From: Neofusicoccum parvum | Taxonomy: Eukaryota > Ascomycota > Dothideomycetes > Botryosphaeriales > Botryosphaeriaceae | DNA length: 64,000 bases | Assembly: GCA_020912385.1 (NCBI GenBank) | Contig: CP087212.1 | Location: 372,001-436,000 of the forward strand | Direction of reading: 5' to 3' | In this document: one piece after another, positions 34,212 to 45,469 of the stretch | Position numbering within the stretch: position 1 is the stretch's first letter | How the letters are laid out: each line of letters opens with the position of its first letter | Notes under the pieces: model-generated | The model's database searches: none | The model's input: only the letters and a program-made list of their open reading frames with translations | What the model was told of the DNA's origin: nothing | Position numbers and translations under genes: made by a program

Positions 34212-35419
34212 AGATACACGGTAGATATGTATAGATCACGCAAGAGCTGGGTGTTTTCATGTTCCTCACATCTCACTACAGACCTTTCCACAAAGTATGA
34301 TGTGAGTGACCATGATGATCCAAGTTGGAAATCATGAAGTACTGGATAAAGACTGATTATTCAGGGAAATTGGCCTACCTGCTTAAGTGATGCAGTGATT
34401 GTCTGGTATCAGCCACTTGTGATTAAAATTCGCCAGGTAGGTTCGCATTCATCACCTGAATTCTGATCGGTGAGGGCTGCACTTCTCACTGCTATGGACA
34501 TGAGGGTCCGCTGTGTACGTGTGTCGTTCCGTCTGTCTATATGAGTTTTGTTGCGAGGACCATAGAGGCCCGAGGACTCTGGGCTTAATCACCATGATGC
34601 TGGTCGACACCAGTGAAGCTACTGCCTCCGATTTTGGGTTCCAAGGAAACTGTCTGGGGAACAAGAGAAGTCTGTAATATCCAAGTCTATTGTTTTTTGA
34701 GGAAGTCGTTCCTGACAGAGATTTAGTATGATGTGGATGGTTGTTGGAACTTGTCAGCCTTGTTGGCATTTGAACCTTTGAATCAGCCATTCTGTTTTCT
34801 CGCAATAGTGTCAGTAGCTCTCCGTCGACCCTTTTATAGTCGGATATCAAGAAAACACAGCCGGGGACGACAAGTGTTATAATTTGCAGAGGTTAAGGCA
34901 CAACGAATTTGAGAGTTACAGCTCAAGAATCTTTGTCAGGACCCAGGAGAACGTCCTGAGTTTTGGAGGGGTTCGAGATGGAGGCATATGAGTAACGATA
35001 GCGCTTGCGGAACGGAACGGAAGCCGGCGGAGACTTTCTTATCCACATCCGGTTTTAGGTACATCGCTCCAGATAGAACTGCTGGATTGTGACGCTGATC
35101 ACACCGACGTTCAATTCCACCCAAGAACCTGGAGCCTCGTAAACGAAGGAAAATGGACAGGCATACGGCGTTTGGGTTCCGGTTGACACATTTCGCAGGA
35201 TGGCAGAGCTATCTGGGCAGATATATATTTAGCGTGGCTGAAGGGGCGATAGGGCCTGCTGCCGTCATGCCGCCGGCGCACAGGCGCCTTTACCCCGCAT
35301 TTCGGCCTCTAGACCCACTGCATAAGATAAGAGCAATCCGTAGAGGCATAACAAAACGTCGTCGGCAGAGCGCCCGTATCGCTCAATCATCCCATCCCGC
35401 CAGCGCTGAACGAATTCTC
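34212..35419. other. Intergenic region between aldolase and regulator
   Basis: 1.2 kb with no recognisable gene. It contains a CGG-N8-CCG site 407 bp before the regulator ATG. A longer in-frame upstream reading (from about 35153) exists but has no better start. Confidence 0.45.
35013..35026. promoter_or_regulatory. CGG-N8-CCG site upstream of the Zn2Cys6 regulator
   Basis: CGGAACGGAAGCCG, in a CGGAACGGAACGGAAG run. It is the only cluster site without a flanking CCGA. It would allow self-regulation. Confidence 0.35.
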
Positions 35420-38075
35420 ATGCCTCCTCATTCCCAGCAGTCACGGAGACAGAGTGGGCAGACCGCATCGGGAAACGGACGAGGCCGGGTGGCCAAGCGG
35501 TCTTGTAACGCGTACGTGGTTGTGGCAGCAGCAGAACTTGCAGTCTTGGCCCGGTTCTAATCTCCACGGTTCAGCTGCGCACGATGTCGCAGGCAGAAGA
35601 TCAAATGCTCCGGGTCTCAGCCCTGCGAAGCCTGCAGCAAACGCAAATTATCCTGCGAATTTGACGAGCGCGACCAAAAGATCCTAGTAACCCGAGGGTA
35701 ATCCAGCCACTCCCGTGCGACGGCTGGAAGCTAACCGGTGGTGACAAGGTATATCATTGACCTAGAGCGGAAACTTGCATACTGGGAACGAAGCGAGGGT
35801 GCCGACGCCAGCACGCCCGGCTCGGTTTATGCCATCCAGGACAATGACAGAGCCGCAGAGGACGGTGTGTAGCTGGCTTTACCGCATCGGGTTACTACCG
35901 GAAGTGCTCACAGTCTCACAGCTGATTCCGACGCCGGCTCGGGAGGAGGAGAGGAATCCGGATTAGGCTCCGGGTCTGCCGCATGGGGGGCGGATAACCA
36001 GACTTCTCAACCCATGGCACGTCTGGATCCCGTGACGTCGACTCTGACAAACCCATTGTCTACCGGTCCCTCGCAATTCATAAGAGCAAGCGATGGGAGG
36101 CCGTGTGAGTTCATCGCCTCTTCCGAGTTTTGCAACCACGAAACCCTAACCAGCCTACAGACTATCTTGGAACTTCATCGAACTGGTCATTTACTCGGCG
36201 GGTTCTAAGCATGACGCACGAATACATCTATCGGGCACCAGTCCCTACCACCACTATGCTATTTGACGGGTTTGCGTACGACCTGAAGTGGGACGGCTAT
36301 CGGACCGCGCCAGGTCTGGATACTCCAGCTTTGCCAACACTCGACTACGCCATCTTTCTAATTAACGCTGTCAAGTTTCATTGCAGCCAAACCTTCCATT
36401 TATTCGATGAGGAGTCCTTCATGAGATGCCTCTACGATTTCTATTCAGATCCGACCCCCAGGATAGCAGCGGCAGACCTGTGGTATATTCATTTTCTGGC
36501 CATTCTTGCTTTTGGAAAGGCATTCACCACAAGGAAAGCAAATGGAAACACGCCTCCGGGTGCCGACTTCTTTCTCAAGGCCATCCAGCTGCTGCCAGAG
36601 ATGAATGCACTTGTCAGACAGCCGTTAATATCAGCAGAGATCCTATGCTGTATCGCTCTGTATTTTCAGTGCCTGGACTACCGGCATGCAGCGCACAACT
36701 ATGTGAGTCTATCAAAAACAGCACTTCCAGCAAATCTGACTGATGATGTAGATTGGGATAGCCATGAGGCTGGCGATGTTCGAGGGCATGCACACCGATA
36801 TGCCAATCCAGCATTTGGGCGAGGCTCAGGTTGAGAGATGTCGTAGAACCTGGTGGACGATATATGTTCTGGATCGGGAAATGACGTCCTTGATGGGTCT
36901 TCCCCAATCAATACACGACGACGATGTGCACCCAGACCTACCGAATTTCTCGGGCTCAGTGCAACGAGCCGCGGCTCTCAACATGCAGATCAAGTTGTCT
37001 CGAGTCATTGCCAAAATCAATAGGGGTAAGTCAACAACTTCTCTACGTTTTGTGTTTTCTGCAACTGATTTGTTTCTCACCAGGGGTTTACGGGGCCAAC
37101 GGGCGACTGAACAGCAAATTCTTGCTTAGCACGAAAGAAGTGCTTGCAGGCATTGCAGGCCTAGCTGATGAACTTCGAAACTCGTTTCCTCTGCACTTGG
37201 ACAATACCATCAGCGGCATCTCGAGAACGTCGGCACATCTGCACTTGCTCTATCATCAGGTAGGAAATACCTTGGCGCTGTTCCATCTTACTCTTCATGA
37301 GCAAAGAGATAACTTTGACTCCCCAGTGCATTGTCCTCGCAACACGGCCTTTATTATTCTGTTTTCTGAAAATACGGTTCGAGTCCCAGGGCACTAACCT
37401 CGACCCGCTGAACTCTTCCCAAACTGCCTGGAATCTGATCAAAATGTGCATTGATTCCTCTCAACAAATGATCAATATTCTCAATTGTCTACAAGCGCAG
37501 GGTCTTCTTGGTAAGCCAATGCATTGGTTACTTCCTGCTCGAGCCGGTGGACTTGGCTGATTCTCTTGTTTTCTCATTCAGAGACCTTCCTCCCTTTCGA
37601 TCTCCAATCTATCTCCGTGTCAACGGTGAATCTCCTGCTTGCTCCAGCGGTTGATCCTCAGCTACTGGAAAGCCGCAGTCCGTGGCTCGAAAGGGCATAC
37701 GCAATACTCGACGACATGGCAGCCAGTGGAAATGTGGTGGCTAACTTTCAACGGGATGAATTGCGGCAACTGGATGATATGCTTGGCCGTGTCTCTCGGC
37801 ATCAGTCAAGACGTTCATCCGCCCCATTAGATCCTCCGCAGGATGTCCTACATGATCATCCGTCGACCGAAGTACCGCCAACAGCCTCCTTGGCACCTGC
37901 AACAACTCAACCCATGGGTAATGACCTCTTGCCATCCCCCATCTCTGGAATTCTGGACGAGCTCACCTTCAACAATGGATTGACGGCTGCGCAAATCATG
38001 GACACGGCAAACTCGATCGAAAGTTGTGATACCGAATGGATGTCCCAAGCAATCTTGGAACATAGCATCTGGTAG
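35420..38075 (+). CDS. Zn(II)2Cys6 transcription factor, probable pathway regulator
   Basis: Nine exons (35420-35511, 35575-35697, 35749-35864, 35922-36104, 36161-36702, 36752-37025, 37084-37259, 37327-37510, 37582-38075) give 727 residues. Residues 31-57 form the zinc cluster, spacing C-x2-C-x6-C-x5-C-x2-C-x6-C, beginning CARCRRQKIKC. After it come DERDQKILVTRGYI and DLERKLAYWE, a linker and short coiled coil as in dimeric factors. The middle holds the fungal-specific domain with GTSSNWSFTRRVL and, near residue 380, RRTWWTIYVLDREM. The last 150 residues are polar and probably activating. Position inside the catabolic cluster, and a CGG-N8-CCG site in every cluster promoter, suggest it controls these genes much as Put3/PrnA control proline use. 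Start: the first ATG giving a short basic N-terminus; an earlier in-frame ATG at about 35267 cannot be excluded. Confidence 0.88.
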
Positions 38076-38323
38076 ATCAGACCATCTTTCAGTGGCTACC
38101 GCCGGGTTTTAGCCTCACCATTTGGACTGGTTACCAACAGCTAGGACAAGAGATTCTCATGTCAGAACAGCCTCAGACGAGGAAGGCATGCATTTTGAGT
38201 AATATTTGCTGGGCCGATTCACCTGGCCAAACTGAACCGCACGCTGCCATTGAAGTAGGTTTAATGCACATATCCAGACTACCAACACTTCCATCCAATC
38301 ACAACACATAAGCACAGTGCCCC

Positions 38324-39726
38324 TCAAATCTTTGACTTCGGTGACGGTCGAATCTCCTCGAACTCCTTGGACTCCCCAAGGCGCCAGCTAACATCACCAC
38401 CCCAATTCGCCCCCTTCTCCTCCGGCTCAGGATCCTTCCAGCGCCACCTGGCCACCGGCTGCCTGCCATCGGGCGCCTGGAGCAGATCCCTCACCCACTC
38501 GCCCACGATGGGGAACATCTTGAATCCGTGGCCAGAATCGCCCGACAACAGCACCACCGACGAGCCCGTCCCCGGCACGTAATCAACGATGAAGTCCGAG
38601 TCGCTCGTGTCCGCGAACCAGCACAAGCTCTTCCGCACCAGCGGCCGGTCCTTCAGCGCCGGCAGCGTCTGCGCCAGCAGCCGCCGCACCTGCGCCTCGT
38701 CTTGCGGCGGCATGAACGCGCTCTCCGCCAACCCGGGCGGCAGCGACACGCCGGTGCGCGGGTCGGTGTTGACGAACCCGCCGCCCATGGGGCACAGCTT
38801 GAGCAGGTTGGTCTTCGGATCCGGCTCGAAGAAGAAGCCCAGGTCGCGGGCGTAGGTGACGGGCAGGCCGCGCAGCGCGCTGGTCTCGTCGTCGGACAGG
38901 CGGACGTGCGCGACGGACCAGCTCTTCGCGACGACGCGCGCGCCCGCCTGCGGCACGAGGCGCGCGGCCGCGGCGCCGGCCGCCACGATGACGAGCGCTG
39001 CGCTGTGGAAGCGGCCGTCCGCCGTCGTGACGCCCGTGGCCTGCCCGTGCGCGATGGCGGCCACGCCGCCGGCGGCCGGCCCCAGGAAGAAGCGCACGCC
39101 GCGCGCCCGCGTCGCGCGGTACACGGCCTGCAGCGCGGCGCCCGAGTGCGCGTAGCCGTCGAGGCGGTTGAGGTAGCCGCGCCAGCCTGGCAGCGGCGCG
39201 TCTTTGTACTGCCACACCAGCCGCCGGATGTCGGCGTCGCTGTCGATGGGGACCACGTGCGGCGCGATGGCCGGGTGGCGCTGGGCTGAGGCGTGGAAGC
39301 GGTCGAGCGTGCCGATGGCTTTGTCTGGGGCGGCCGACGAGACGCAGTGCAGGAAGCCGGTCTGGTGGAAGTGCGGCGCGAAGAGGGGGGTTTGCCAGGC
39401 TGAGATGGCTTTCTGGGTGGTGCGGCGGGCGCGGGTTAGCAGGGGCTCTTGCAGAGGAGTGACGTCGGGCTGTATCAGAGCGGAGGGGGGGAGATGGGTG
39501 CGGGTTGGCGTACGATGGTCAGGTCTGTGTAGAATGGATCCTCATATTCAGCCCGTACAATCTTGTTGATGTCATTGGCGGCTGATTGGCGGGGAGGAAT
39601 TTGGCTGTCCTGTTCGAAGACTGAGATGTTGGTGTAGCCGGCCTGGGACAGGTGCAGCACTGTCGACAGACCAAAGGCACCAGCCCCAACTACGATGATT
39701 GGATCGTCGGTTTTGAGAACACCCAT
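38324..39726 (-). CDS. DAO-family FAD amine oxidase (pipecolate/sarcosine oxidase-like)
   Basis: Two exons (39726-39514, 39412-38324) give 433 residues. The N-terminus is the dinucleotide fold IIVVGAGAFGLSTVLHL, followed by EYEDPFYTDL. Intron 1 has a perfect TGCTAAC branch site and restores TDLTIKAISAWQTPLF. Later marks are GFFFEPDPKTNLLKLCPMGGG and GDSGHGFKMFPIVGEW, as in fungal L-pipecolate/saccharopine and fructosyl-amine oxidases; a CWFADTSDSDFIVD segment lies between them. The C-terminus is PSPKSKI; -SKI is an acceptable type-1 peroxisome signal, so a peroxisomal oxidase making H2O2 is likely. Substrate: probably a cyclic or N-alkyl imino acid (inference from family and cluster). It converges with the regulator gene. 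Confidence 0.88.
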
Positions 39727-40494
39727 GGTGGAGATTACGTGATGAAGTTGTCTACCCAGACCACCTTAGCTCAGCCGGATGAGCATGGATATATATGTGC
39801 ACTGCTCGCTGCTGTTGTCGCTGCAAATAAAGCACGTCAGGGCGATCTCGCTGCATTGTCTGGTCTGGTGAGGTGGAAATGGGAACCCTTTCCGGGAAGG
39901 TGGGGCACACGTCAGATGGCCCGGAAGGCCTGCCGATGAGACCAACTCAGTCCACTGCGGGGTTGCATACTCGAGCCGATCTTTCTTATCGCTCACGCCA
40001 GAGGCAAAACAGTTATCGGTACCCTCTCCGGGAGACTACCCCGCCGATGGATAGACGAACGGCGGAGGTGTCGCGGTTATTGACGGCAGATGTGCATTGT
40101 TTCTTTCGGTAATACCAGCTTCAACGCTTCTTGAGGCTTCGAGACAAACATCTTCAATTGCTACGTCTTCACTAGAGGTGTGCCGGCGGAAGACCCCAAA
40201 AGCTGAAGCTAAATGCAAGGACCGATCCTACTGTGTAATGTGGGTTCACGTGTGTGGATCTGGGGACGTCGATCTTCCTACACGGACCCTCAGTCTCATC
40301 ATCTGGACTATGTTTTCCGAGGTCAACATTGAGAGGAAACTGCTGAGAACTAACACTTGCACGAAATGAAGCAGCAACGTAGAGGCATGAAAATCATATT
40401 CAATTCCTTCGGGATAATCCTTTTCTACCAGATACCAATACACATTCTTCCTTTTGTTGACCGCTCCATATCAACTGCTCGCTCTCTCGCAACC
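39727..40494. promoter_or_regulatory. Promoter region of the FAD oxidase gene
   Basis: No gene seen. It contains a CGG-N8-CCG site at 39922-39935 and the 3' flank of the P5C dehydrogenase gene. Confidence 0.45.
39922..39935. promoter_or_regulatory. CGG-N8-CCG site upstream of the FAD oxidase gene
   Basis: CGGAAGGCCTGCCG followed by A (CCGA), 196 bp before the ATG at 39726. Confidence 0.5.
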
Positions 40495-42420
40495 TCAATG
40501 ATTGCTTGGGTATTTGAAAGTAGTCACCGGGAAGAATTCCTCCTTGATCAACCTAGGGCTCGTGAAGCGGCGTAGGACGTCCGAGCTGCCAGCCTTGTCA
40601 TTGGTACCACTGGCGCGGGCACCGCCGAAGGATTGCTGGCCGATCAGGGCCGCAGTGGTCTTGCAGTCTAAAGGCACACACATGTTAGATTTTGAAAGGA
40701 ATTTGGTGGTGCTTCGTAACTTACTGATGTAGAAATTGCCCGCAGAGTAGCGGAGAGCGTCTTCAGCCTCGCGGATGACGGCGCGGTTCTCGGCAAACAC
40801 GGCGCCAGTCAAAGCGAGCCCGCCACCGTTCTGGTCGACACTCTTCAGAAGGGAGCTCCATTCCGAATCGGGGTAGACGTAGACAGCCAGCACGGGCCCG
40901 AAGATCTCTTCATTGAAGAGCTTGTGGTCCGGCGAATCAACCTGGTAGACAGTCGGGTTCACGTAGTAGCCGACGGAGCCATCGTAAGTGCCACCAGCCA
41001 GCAGCTTCACTGACGAATCGTTGTTGCTCTCGTCGATGATGGATTTGATCTTATCGAATGACCGGCCGTGGATCACAGGACCCATGAAAGCTTCAAGGTC
41101 CTTATCCGGGCTTCCGATGGTGATCTCGTTGACGCCGCTCTTCAAGCCGTCAAGGAACTCCTTCGCTCGAGACTGAGGAACGTATGCTCGAGAAGTAGCC
41201 GAGCACTTCTGGCCTTGGTACTCAAAAGCGCCGCGAATCGTGTGGTTGACAGCGCTCGGGATGTCGGCAGATGAATGGATGAGGTGGAAGTTCTTGCCGC
41301 TCGTCTCGCCAACCACACGGGGGAACTCGCGGTAGGTCTTCTTTCCAATACCCTCACCAATCTTGGCGTAGATGGAGCGGAACACATCCGATGATCCAAT
41401 GAAGTTCAGGCCAGCAAAGTCACGGTTGGCGAGAACAACGTCCGTGATCTCTTCGGCGTCGCCGGGAACGAACTGGATGACATCCGGGGGAAGACCAGCC
41501 TCCAGCAGAATCTTGTAGACGATTGCACTGGCGTAGATGTTGTACTGGGAGGGCTTCCAAAGGACCACGTTGCCCATTAATGCCGGGCCAGACACCAAAC
41601 TACCACCAAGTGCAGTGAAGTTGAATGGGGAGATAGCGTAGACAAATCCTTCCAAGGGTCGGTAATCCATCCGGCTGTGAGCGTAATCAGCTGCCCGTCC
41701 TCTTCTATATTTAAAGTAGTCACTGTATCACGTACCTCCACATGCCATTGCTTCCACGAGTTGGTTGTCTTTCCAGCAATTCGGCTGCATAGTTGCAGTT
41801 CAGACGGAAGAAGTCCGCCAATTCGGCCGCGGCATCAATTTCGCCCTGCCAGATGTTCTTGCCCTGGCCCAGCATGGTAGCTGCGATGAGCTCATACCGG
41901 TACTTGGTCGTCACCAGCTCGGCTGCCTTCTGGAAGATAGCGGCTCTGTCCACGAACGGTGTGTCCTCCCAGCTCTTTTTCGCCTTCAGCGCGGACTCGA
42001 TTGCGGTCGATACCTGCTCCTTGGAGGCAAGCGGGTAGTTGGTGAAGGTAGTCTTGTGTTCCGAAGGCAGGACCTGGTCCAATGACTTGGATGTGGTGTG
42101 TGCTTTGCCGTTGTAGAAAATCTCGCTCTTAACAGGTAGCTGTGATCGAAGCTTTGTCAAGGCCTTCTCCAGCTGGAATCGCTCGGGGGACCCCCTCTCG
42201 TAGGTAGGCTGAAATTCAAGAACTGTTAGCTTGTTGGTTTTTTCTCTGAAAGCATTGGGATGCTCACGTTTGGCTCATTCCGGGGATCAGGGAGTCTGAA
42301 CGGGGCAGTGGCCTTTGTCCGTCGCTGGTAGCAAAGTCCAGTAGGAACAGGACGCAGGGTTTGCGCGGTGGGCCGCACAGGGCGCATCAAGTTCGACGCG
42401 AGTGTTCTTGTTACAGCCAT
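40495..42420 (-). CDS. Delta-1-pyrroline-5-carboxylate dehydrogenase, mitochondrial (PUT2/ALDH4A1 type)
   Basis: Four exons (42420-42268, 42208-41736, 41674-40725, 40667-40495) give 582 residues. The first 40 residues are basic and hydroxylated (MAVTRTLASNLMRPVRP, YQRRTK), a mitochondrial presequence. The body matches ALDH4: ERFQLEKAL, PFVDRAAIFQKAAEL, ISPFNFTALGG, the catalytic Glu in VGETSGKN, the catalytic Cys in YQGQKCSATSR, EEIFGPVLAVYVY, and GQQSFGGARASGTNDKAG after the last intron. It oxidises P5C to glutamate; the same enzyme class converts 3-hydroxy-P5C to 4-hydroxyglutamate in hydroxyproline breakdown. Both splice joins that fall in conserved sequence are restored (WSRMDYRPLEGF, NFYINCKTTAA). 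It shares a divergent promoter with the membrane-protein gene. Confidence 0.95.
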
Positions 42421-42580
42421 ATTATCTGTTGAATGTGGGGGATTGGAGAAGGACAACAGTCAGGGAAAGAGACGACATCTTGAATTGCGAAGACAGCCAG
42501 CTTTTTTATTGGACACATGCAGCTACCCGGCGAAATGTTTAGCGTGGAAGATGCCTATCACCAGCACGTCAGAGATGCGC

Positions 42581-42594
42581 CGGGACCGCTGCCG
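42581..42594. promoter_or_regulatory. CGG-N8-CCG site, P5C dehydrogenase side
   Basis: CGGGACCGCTGCCG followed by A, 161 bp before the P5C dehydrogenase ATG. Confidence 0.5.
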
Positions 42595-42694
42595 AGACAG
42601 CAGCTGTGGGCCCGGCAGTACCCCGCAACGCCGCGCCGACCTGTGCAGTATCCACGTCGGTTTCGACAAAGGTGGGAGGAACGCGGCGCTGTGT

Positions 42695-42708
42695 CGGGAG
42701 CGTAGCCG
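42695..42708. promoter_or_regulatory. CGG-N8-CCG site in the divergent promoter
   Basis: CGGGAGCGTAGCCG flanked by T and A (TCGG-N8-CCGA). It lies 275 bp from the P5C dehydrogenase ATG and 439 bp from the membrane-protein ATG. Confidence 0.5.
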
Positions 42709-43146
42709 ACCGCCCTGATAATTGTCTGCCACGATGTTGATCACGGAGTCTGTCATGCTCGCGCTGTCGGGTCACACCCGTGTTGAAAGGGTAGAATTTC
42801 CGTTTCGAGAAGTGCACTTGATTGCCGGCTTGAGCTTTTCCCCGCCATCTCTCTCGAGAATGCTCTATTTCCATGTTTTCCAAGCAGATGGAAGGGACTT
42901 TAGATGAGTGGAAGACAATCCCGAGAGGAACGATAAGTCTTGCTCTGGATCTCAACCTCACGGGCAAGCCAGCTAAAACTTGAACAAGTCTGAGAAAATC
43001 AAGCACGGTCTTTCAGGCCCAGGATAGGCGTCGTTTGTTAGTAGTGGATCAGAGATTCTGCGCTTGGCAAAGAATAGATAAATGCGCCTAAACAGTTTGC
43101 AGGCTGACAGGACGACAAATCTAAGGGCACCCACACGCCGCAGGAA

Positions 43147-44074
43147 ATGAGTGCTGGCTTCATGGCACAACAAGAAGCACAGAAGCTCCTCAACAGCCGG
43201 AGCGATCCCAACAATCGAAGCCATGTGTGGAGGCAGCTCGCCGGGGACTTCTCTGCCGCCGCGATATCAGCAACATTGGTTGCTCCCGCGGTGACCGTAA
43301 TCGACAGGTAAGAAGTTGGCGGATGACTGGGCAGACATGGAGACTGAAGCGCTGACTATATCCAGGGCCGTTGTCGAAAAAGCATCTTTGAACAAGCTCC
43401 TCAACCGCAGCCTACGCACTCATACCCTTTCGGCTTTGATGCGACCAGGGAGGTTCGTGTTCTCCAGACCATTTGCCATTGTCTGGACCCTATACGCAGC
43501 TACATACACCGTGGCTAATGGAGCGGAGACCCTTGCCAAAGAGTTCCACACAGCCGCCACTGGCACCATCACATTTCTCTCCACAATGGTGATCAACGTG
43601 CCATTGGGTGTCTGGAAGGATCTCCGCTTTGCCCAGTTCTACGGCACCGGCAGTGTTGCCGACAAAGCCCGGACGGTGGTGGCCAGCAAGGGCCGAGTCG
43701 CAGTCCCAAAACCCGCCACTGCGGCTTTTCTGGTCCGTGATGGGTTGACTATATTCGGTTCCTTTACTCTGGCTCCCTGGTTGGCGGGCGCCATCCCCGA
43801 CAGCATGGCCGATCCACACGGCAAAGCGACCATTACGCAGTTGACAGTGCCCGTTCTGTCACAGCTGGTAGCCACTCCCGTGCACCTGCTCGGACTCGAT
43901 CTGTATGATAGGCAAACAGGGATAGCTTTCACGGACAGAGTTGCACGAATCCGACGAGGTCTGGCGTCAGCGACTGTAGTGCGGTGTGTTCGAATCATCC
44001 CGGCTTTTGGATTTGGGTGTCTTACAAACATTGAGGCGAGATCGTTCTTCCACAAGGCATTTATGGGTGCATGA
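43147..44074 (+). CDS. Six-helix membrane protein with a threefold repeat, possibly a divergent mitochondrial carrier
   Basis: Two exons (43147-43307, 43366-44074) give 289 residues. Splicing joins APAVTVIDR to AVVEKASLNK. About six hydrophobic segments are visible (roughly residues 36-50, 85-107, 121-137, 178-197, 211-228, 258-275). Three segments look alike: AAAISATLVAPAVTVIDR, ITFLSTMVINVPLGVWKD and VPVLSQLVATPVHLLGLD. Each has a helix with L/I-S and a kink proline, at residues 47, 133 and 225. Length, six helices and a roughly 90-residue period with a proline are what SLC25 carriers show, but the Px[DE]xx[KR] motif is degenerate, so the assignment is inference. It could move a pathway intermediate across the mitochondrial membrane. 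A second ATG at 43162 is an alternative start. Confidence 0.75.
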
Positions 44075-44266
44075 TTAGACTTTGGGCGCTTCAAGTCAAC
44101 ATAAACAACACTTTTACTTCAGAATTCGAAATTTAAGCCGTTTCCGTTGAACGACTTGATCGCCCATGCTTGGTCAATGTATTGAAACTTCATCACTTCT
44201 CGACATCTCAAATTTCGAACTCTGCTTTATGATTAATGCAACTCAAAAAGCTACATTGCGTGTTTT

Positions 44267-45241
44267 CTACTGTCTTGTATCGTTTACATGCGGGACGTTC
44301 TCCATGAGCCGAGCAACCGTAACAGCTTCCCTCAGCGCACGCCCGATGTGGCCTCGAACGCCAGCTTCTTCCATAACCATCAGACCACCAATCGTGCACC
44401 CTTCCGGCGACGTGCCCTGATCCTTAAGGAGCGCTGGATGGACGCCGCTCTGGAGCATCGTAGCCGTGCCTTGCATGGCCTGAAAGATCATGGTGTGCGC
44501 CATGTCTCTGGGGACCCCAACCGCCACGCCAGCATCAATCAACGCATCCACGATCACCGCGAAGAAGGCCGGCGTCGATCCCGCGAGGGCGGTGGTAGCG
44601 TTCATCAGCTTCGGGGCGATGTGAACGGTGCGGCCGATTCGTTGGAAAATCGAGTCCGTGAGATGCAGGTGCCGGTCCGGCAGGGCAGGCTCCGAGACCT
44701 CGATGGCCGTGAGGGACTGCGAGACAAGCGCCGCGATGTTGGGAAGCGTGCGCACAACCCAAGCCCGGCCTTCCTGGTTGCCGGCGGTGGTCTCGCTCCC
44801 GTACACGGTGCTCTCGAGCTTTTGGCGCGTCCAGCCGGCGACGACGCTGATCAGCAGCTTGTTCGTCAAAGCGTCGCGAATGCCGGGCTGCGTCAACACC
44901 TTCTCGATGTCGGCCGGATCTGCGCCCAGGATGACAACGTCCGAATCTTGCACAGCCTTGATGTTGTCTCCCCTTGAGATCACCAAGTTTTGCGAACTCT
45001 GGGAGAATCGATCTTTCAGTGCCTGTTCCGATCTCTCGCTTCGTACACAGGCTATGAATTTGGTGAATGGCAAGGTCTCGGTTCCACCCGAAGGGACATT
45101 AACCAGATTGGTGAGAATGGCAGTGCCCAGGTTGCCTGTCCGTTATCCGTCAGCATGTCATACAACGACGCTCTAGAGGTCGTAGCAGGCCAGCATACCG
45201 CAGCCCAACACGCAGAGAGTGGCATTTTTCAACTCAGCCAT
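44267..45241 (-). CDS. Pyrroline-5-carboxylate reductase family protein
   Basis: Two exons (45241-45199, 45135-44267) give 303 residues. The first exon ends inside the NADP-binding loop, and splicing gives CVLGCGNLGTAILTNL. Further marks are DVVILGADPADIEKVL, VVRTLPNIAALV, STPAFFAVIVDALIDAGVAVG and the C-terminal signature GTSPEGCTIGGLMVMEEAG, close to the family consensus tPgGtTiaGL. It reduces P5C to proline with NAD(P)H. In a breakdown cluster its role is unclear: it may recycle P5C, or act on hydroxylated or C2-unsaturated pyrrolines. A CGG-N8-CCG site lies 215 bp upstream. Confidence 0.9.
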
Positions 45242-45455
45242 GATGTGATTGAGTCAGGGAAATCTTTCTTCGCAATGCAAACGCTCGCCGAAGCTTCTGA
45301 CAAGATTAAGCCATGGTCCAGAAGGAAGCGGTCTTAAGCCTGGCGGGTCTGATAGACTCCGATGACATCAATGGAGACATGTCCGGCCAATGTCCCATGA
45401 CTATGGCAGTTCGTTAGAGAAGCCGACTGTGGGGATGTCCGCGCGTTGTGGGGAA

Positions 45456-45469
45456 CGGGAGGGCATCCG
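45456..45469. promoter_or_regulatory. CGG-N8-CCG site upstream of the P5C reductase gene
   Basis: CGGGAGGGCATCCG followed by A (CCGA), 215 bp before the ATG at 45241, in the short gap after the proline dehydrogenase gene. Confidence 0.5.

Larger units (their letters stand above)
42421..43146. promoter_or_regulatory. Divergent promoter, P5C dehydrogenase / membrane protein
   Basis: 726 bp without a gene. It contains two CGG-N8-CCG sites. Short open frames (42569-43006 minus, 42973-43224 minus) overlap the start of the right-hand gene and show no domain. Confidence 0.5.

Noticed and set aside
35486..35565. tRNA-like string (GGCCGGGTGGCCAAGCGGTC ... GGTTCTAATC)
   Set aside because: It lies across exon 1 and intron 1 of the Zn2Cys6 gene, and the arms do not form a full cloverleaf.
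38528..39289. Plus-strand frame of 253 codons over the FAD oxidase gene
   Set aside because: Arg/Ala-rich antisense of a clear oxidase gene; no domain.
39766..39800. D-arm-like string TTAGCTCAGCCGGATGAGC
   Set aside because: No acceptor stem or T-arm in the right place; coincidental.
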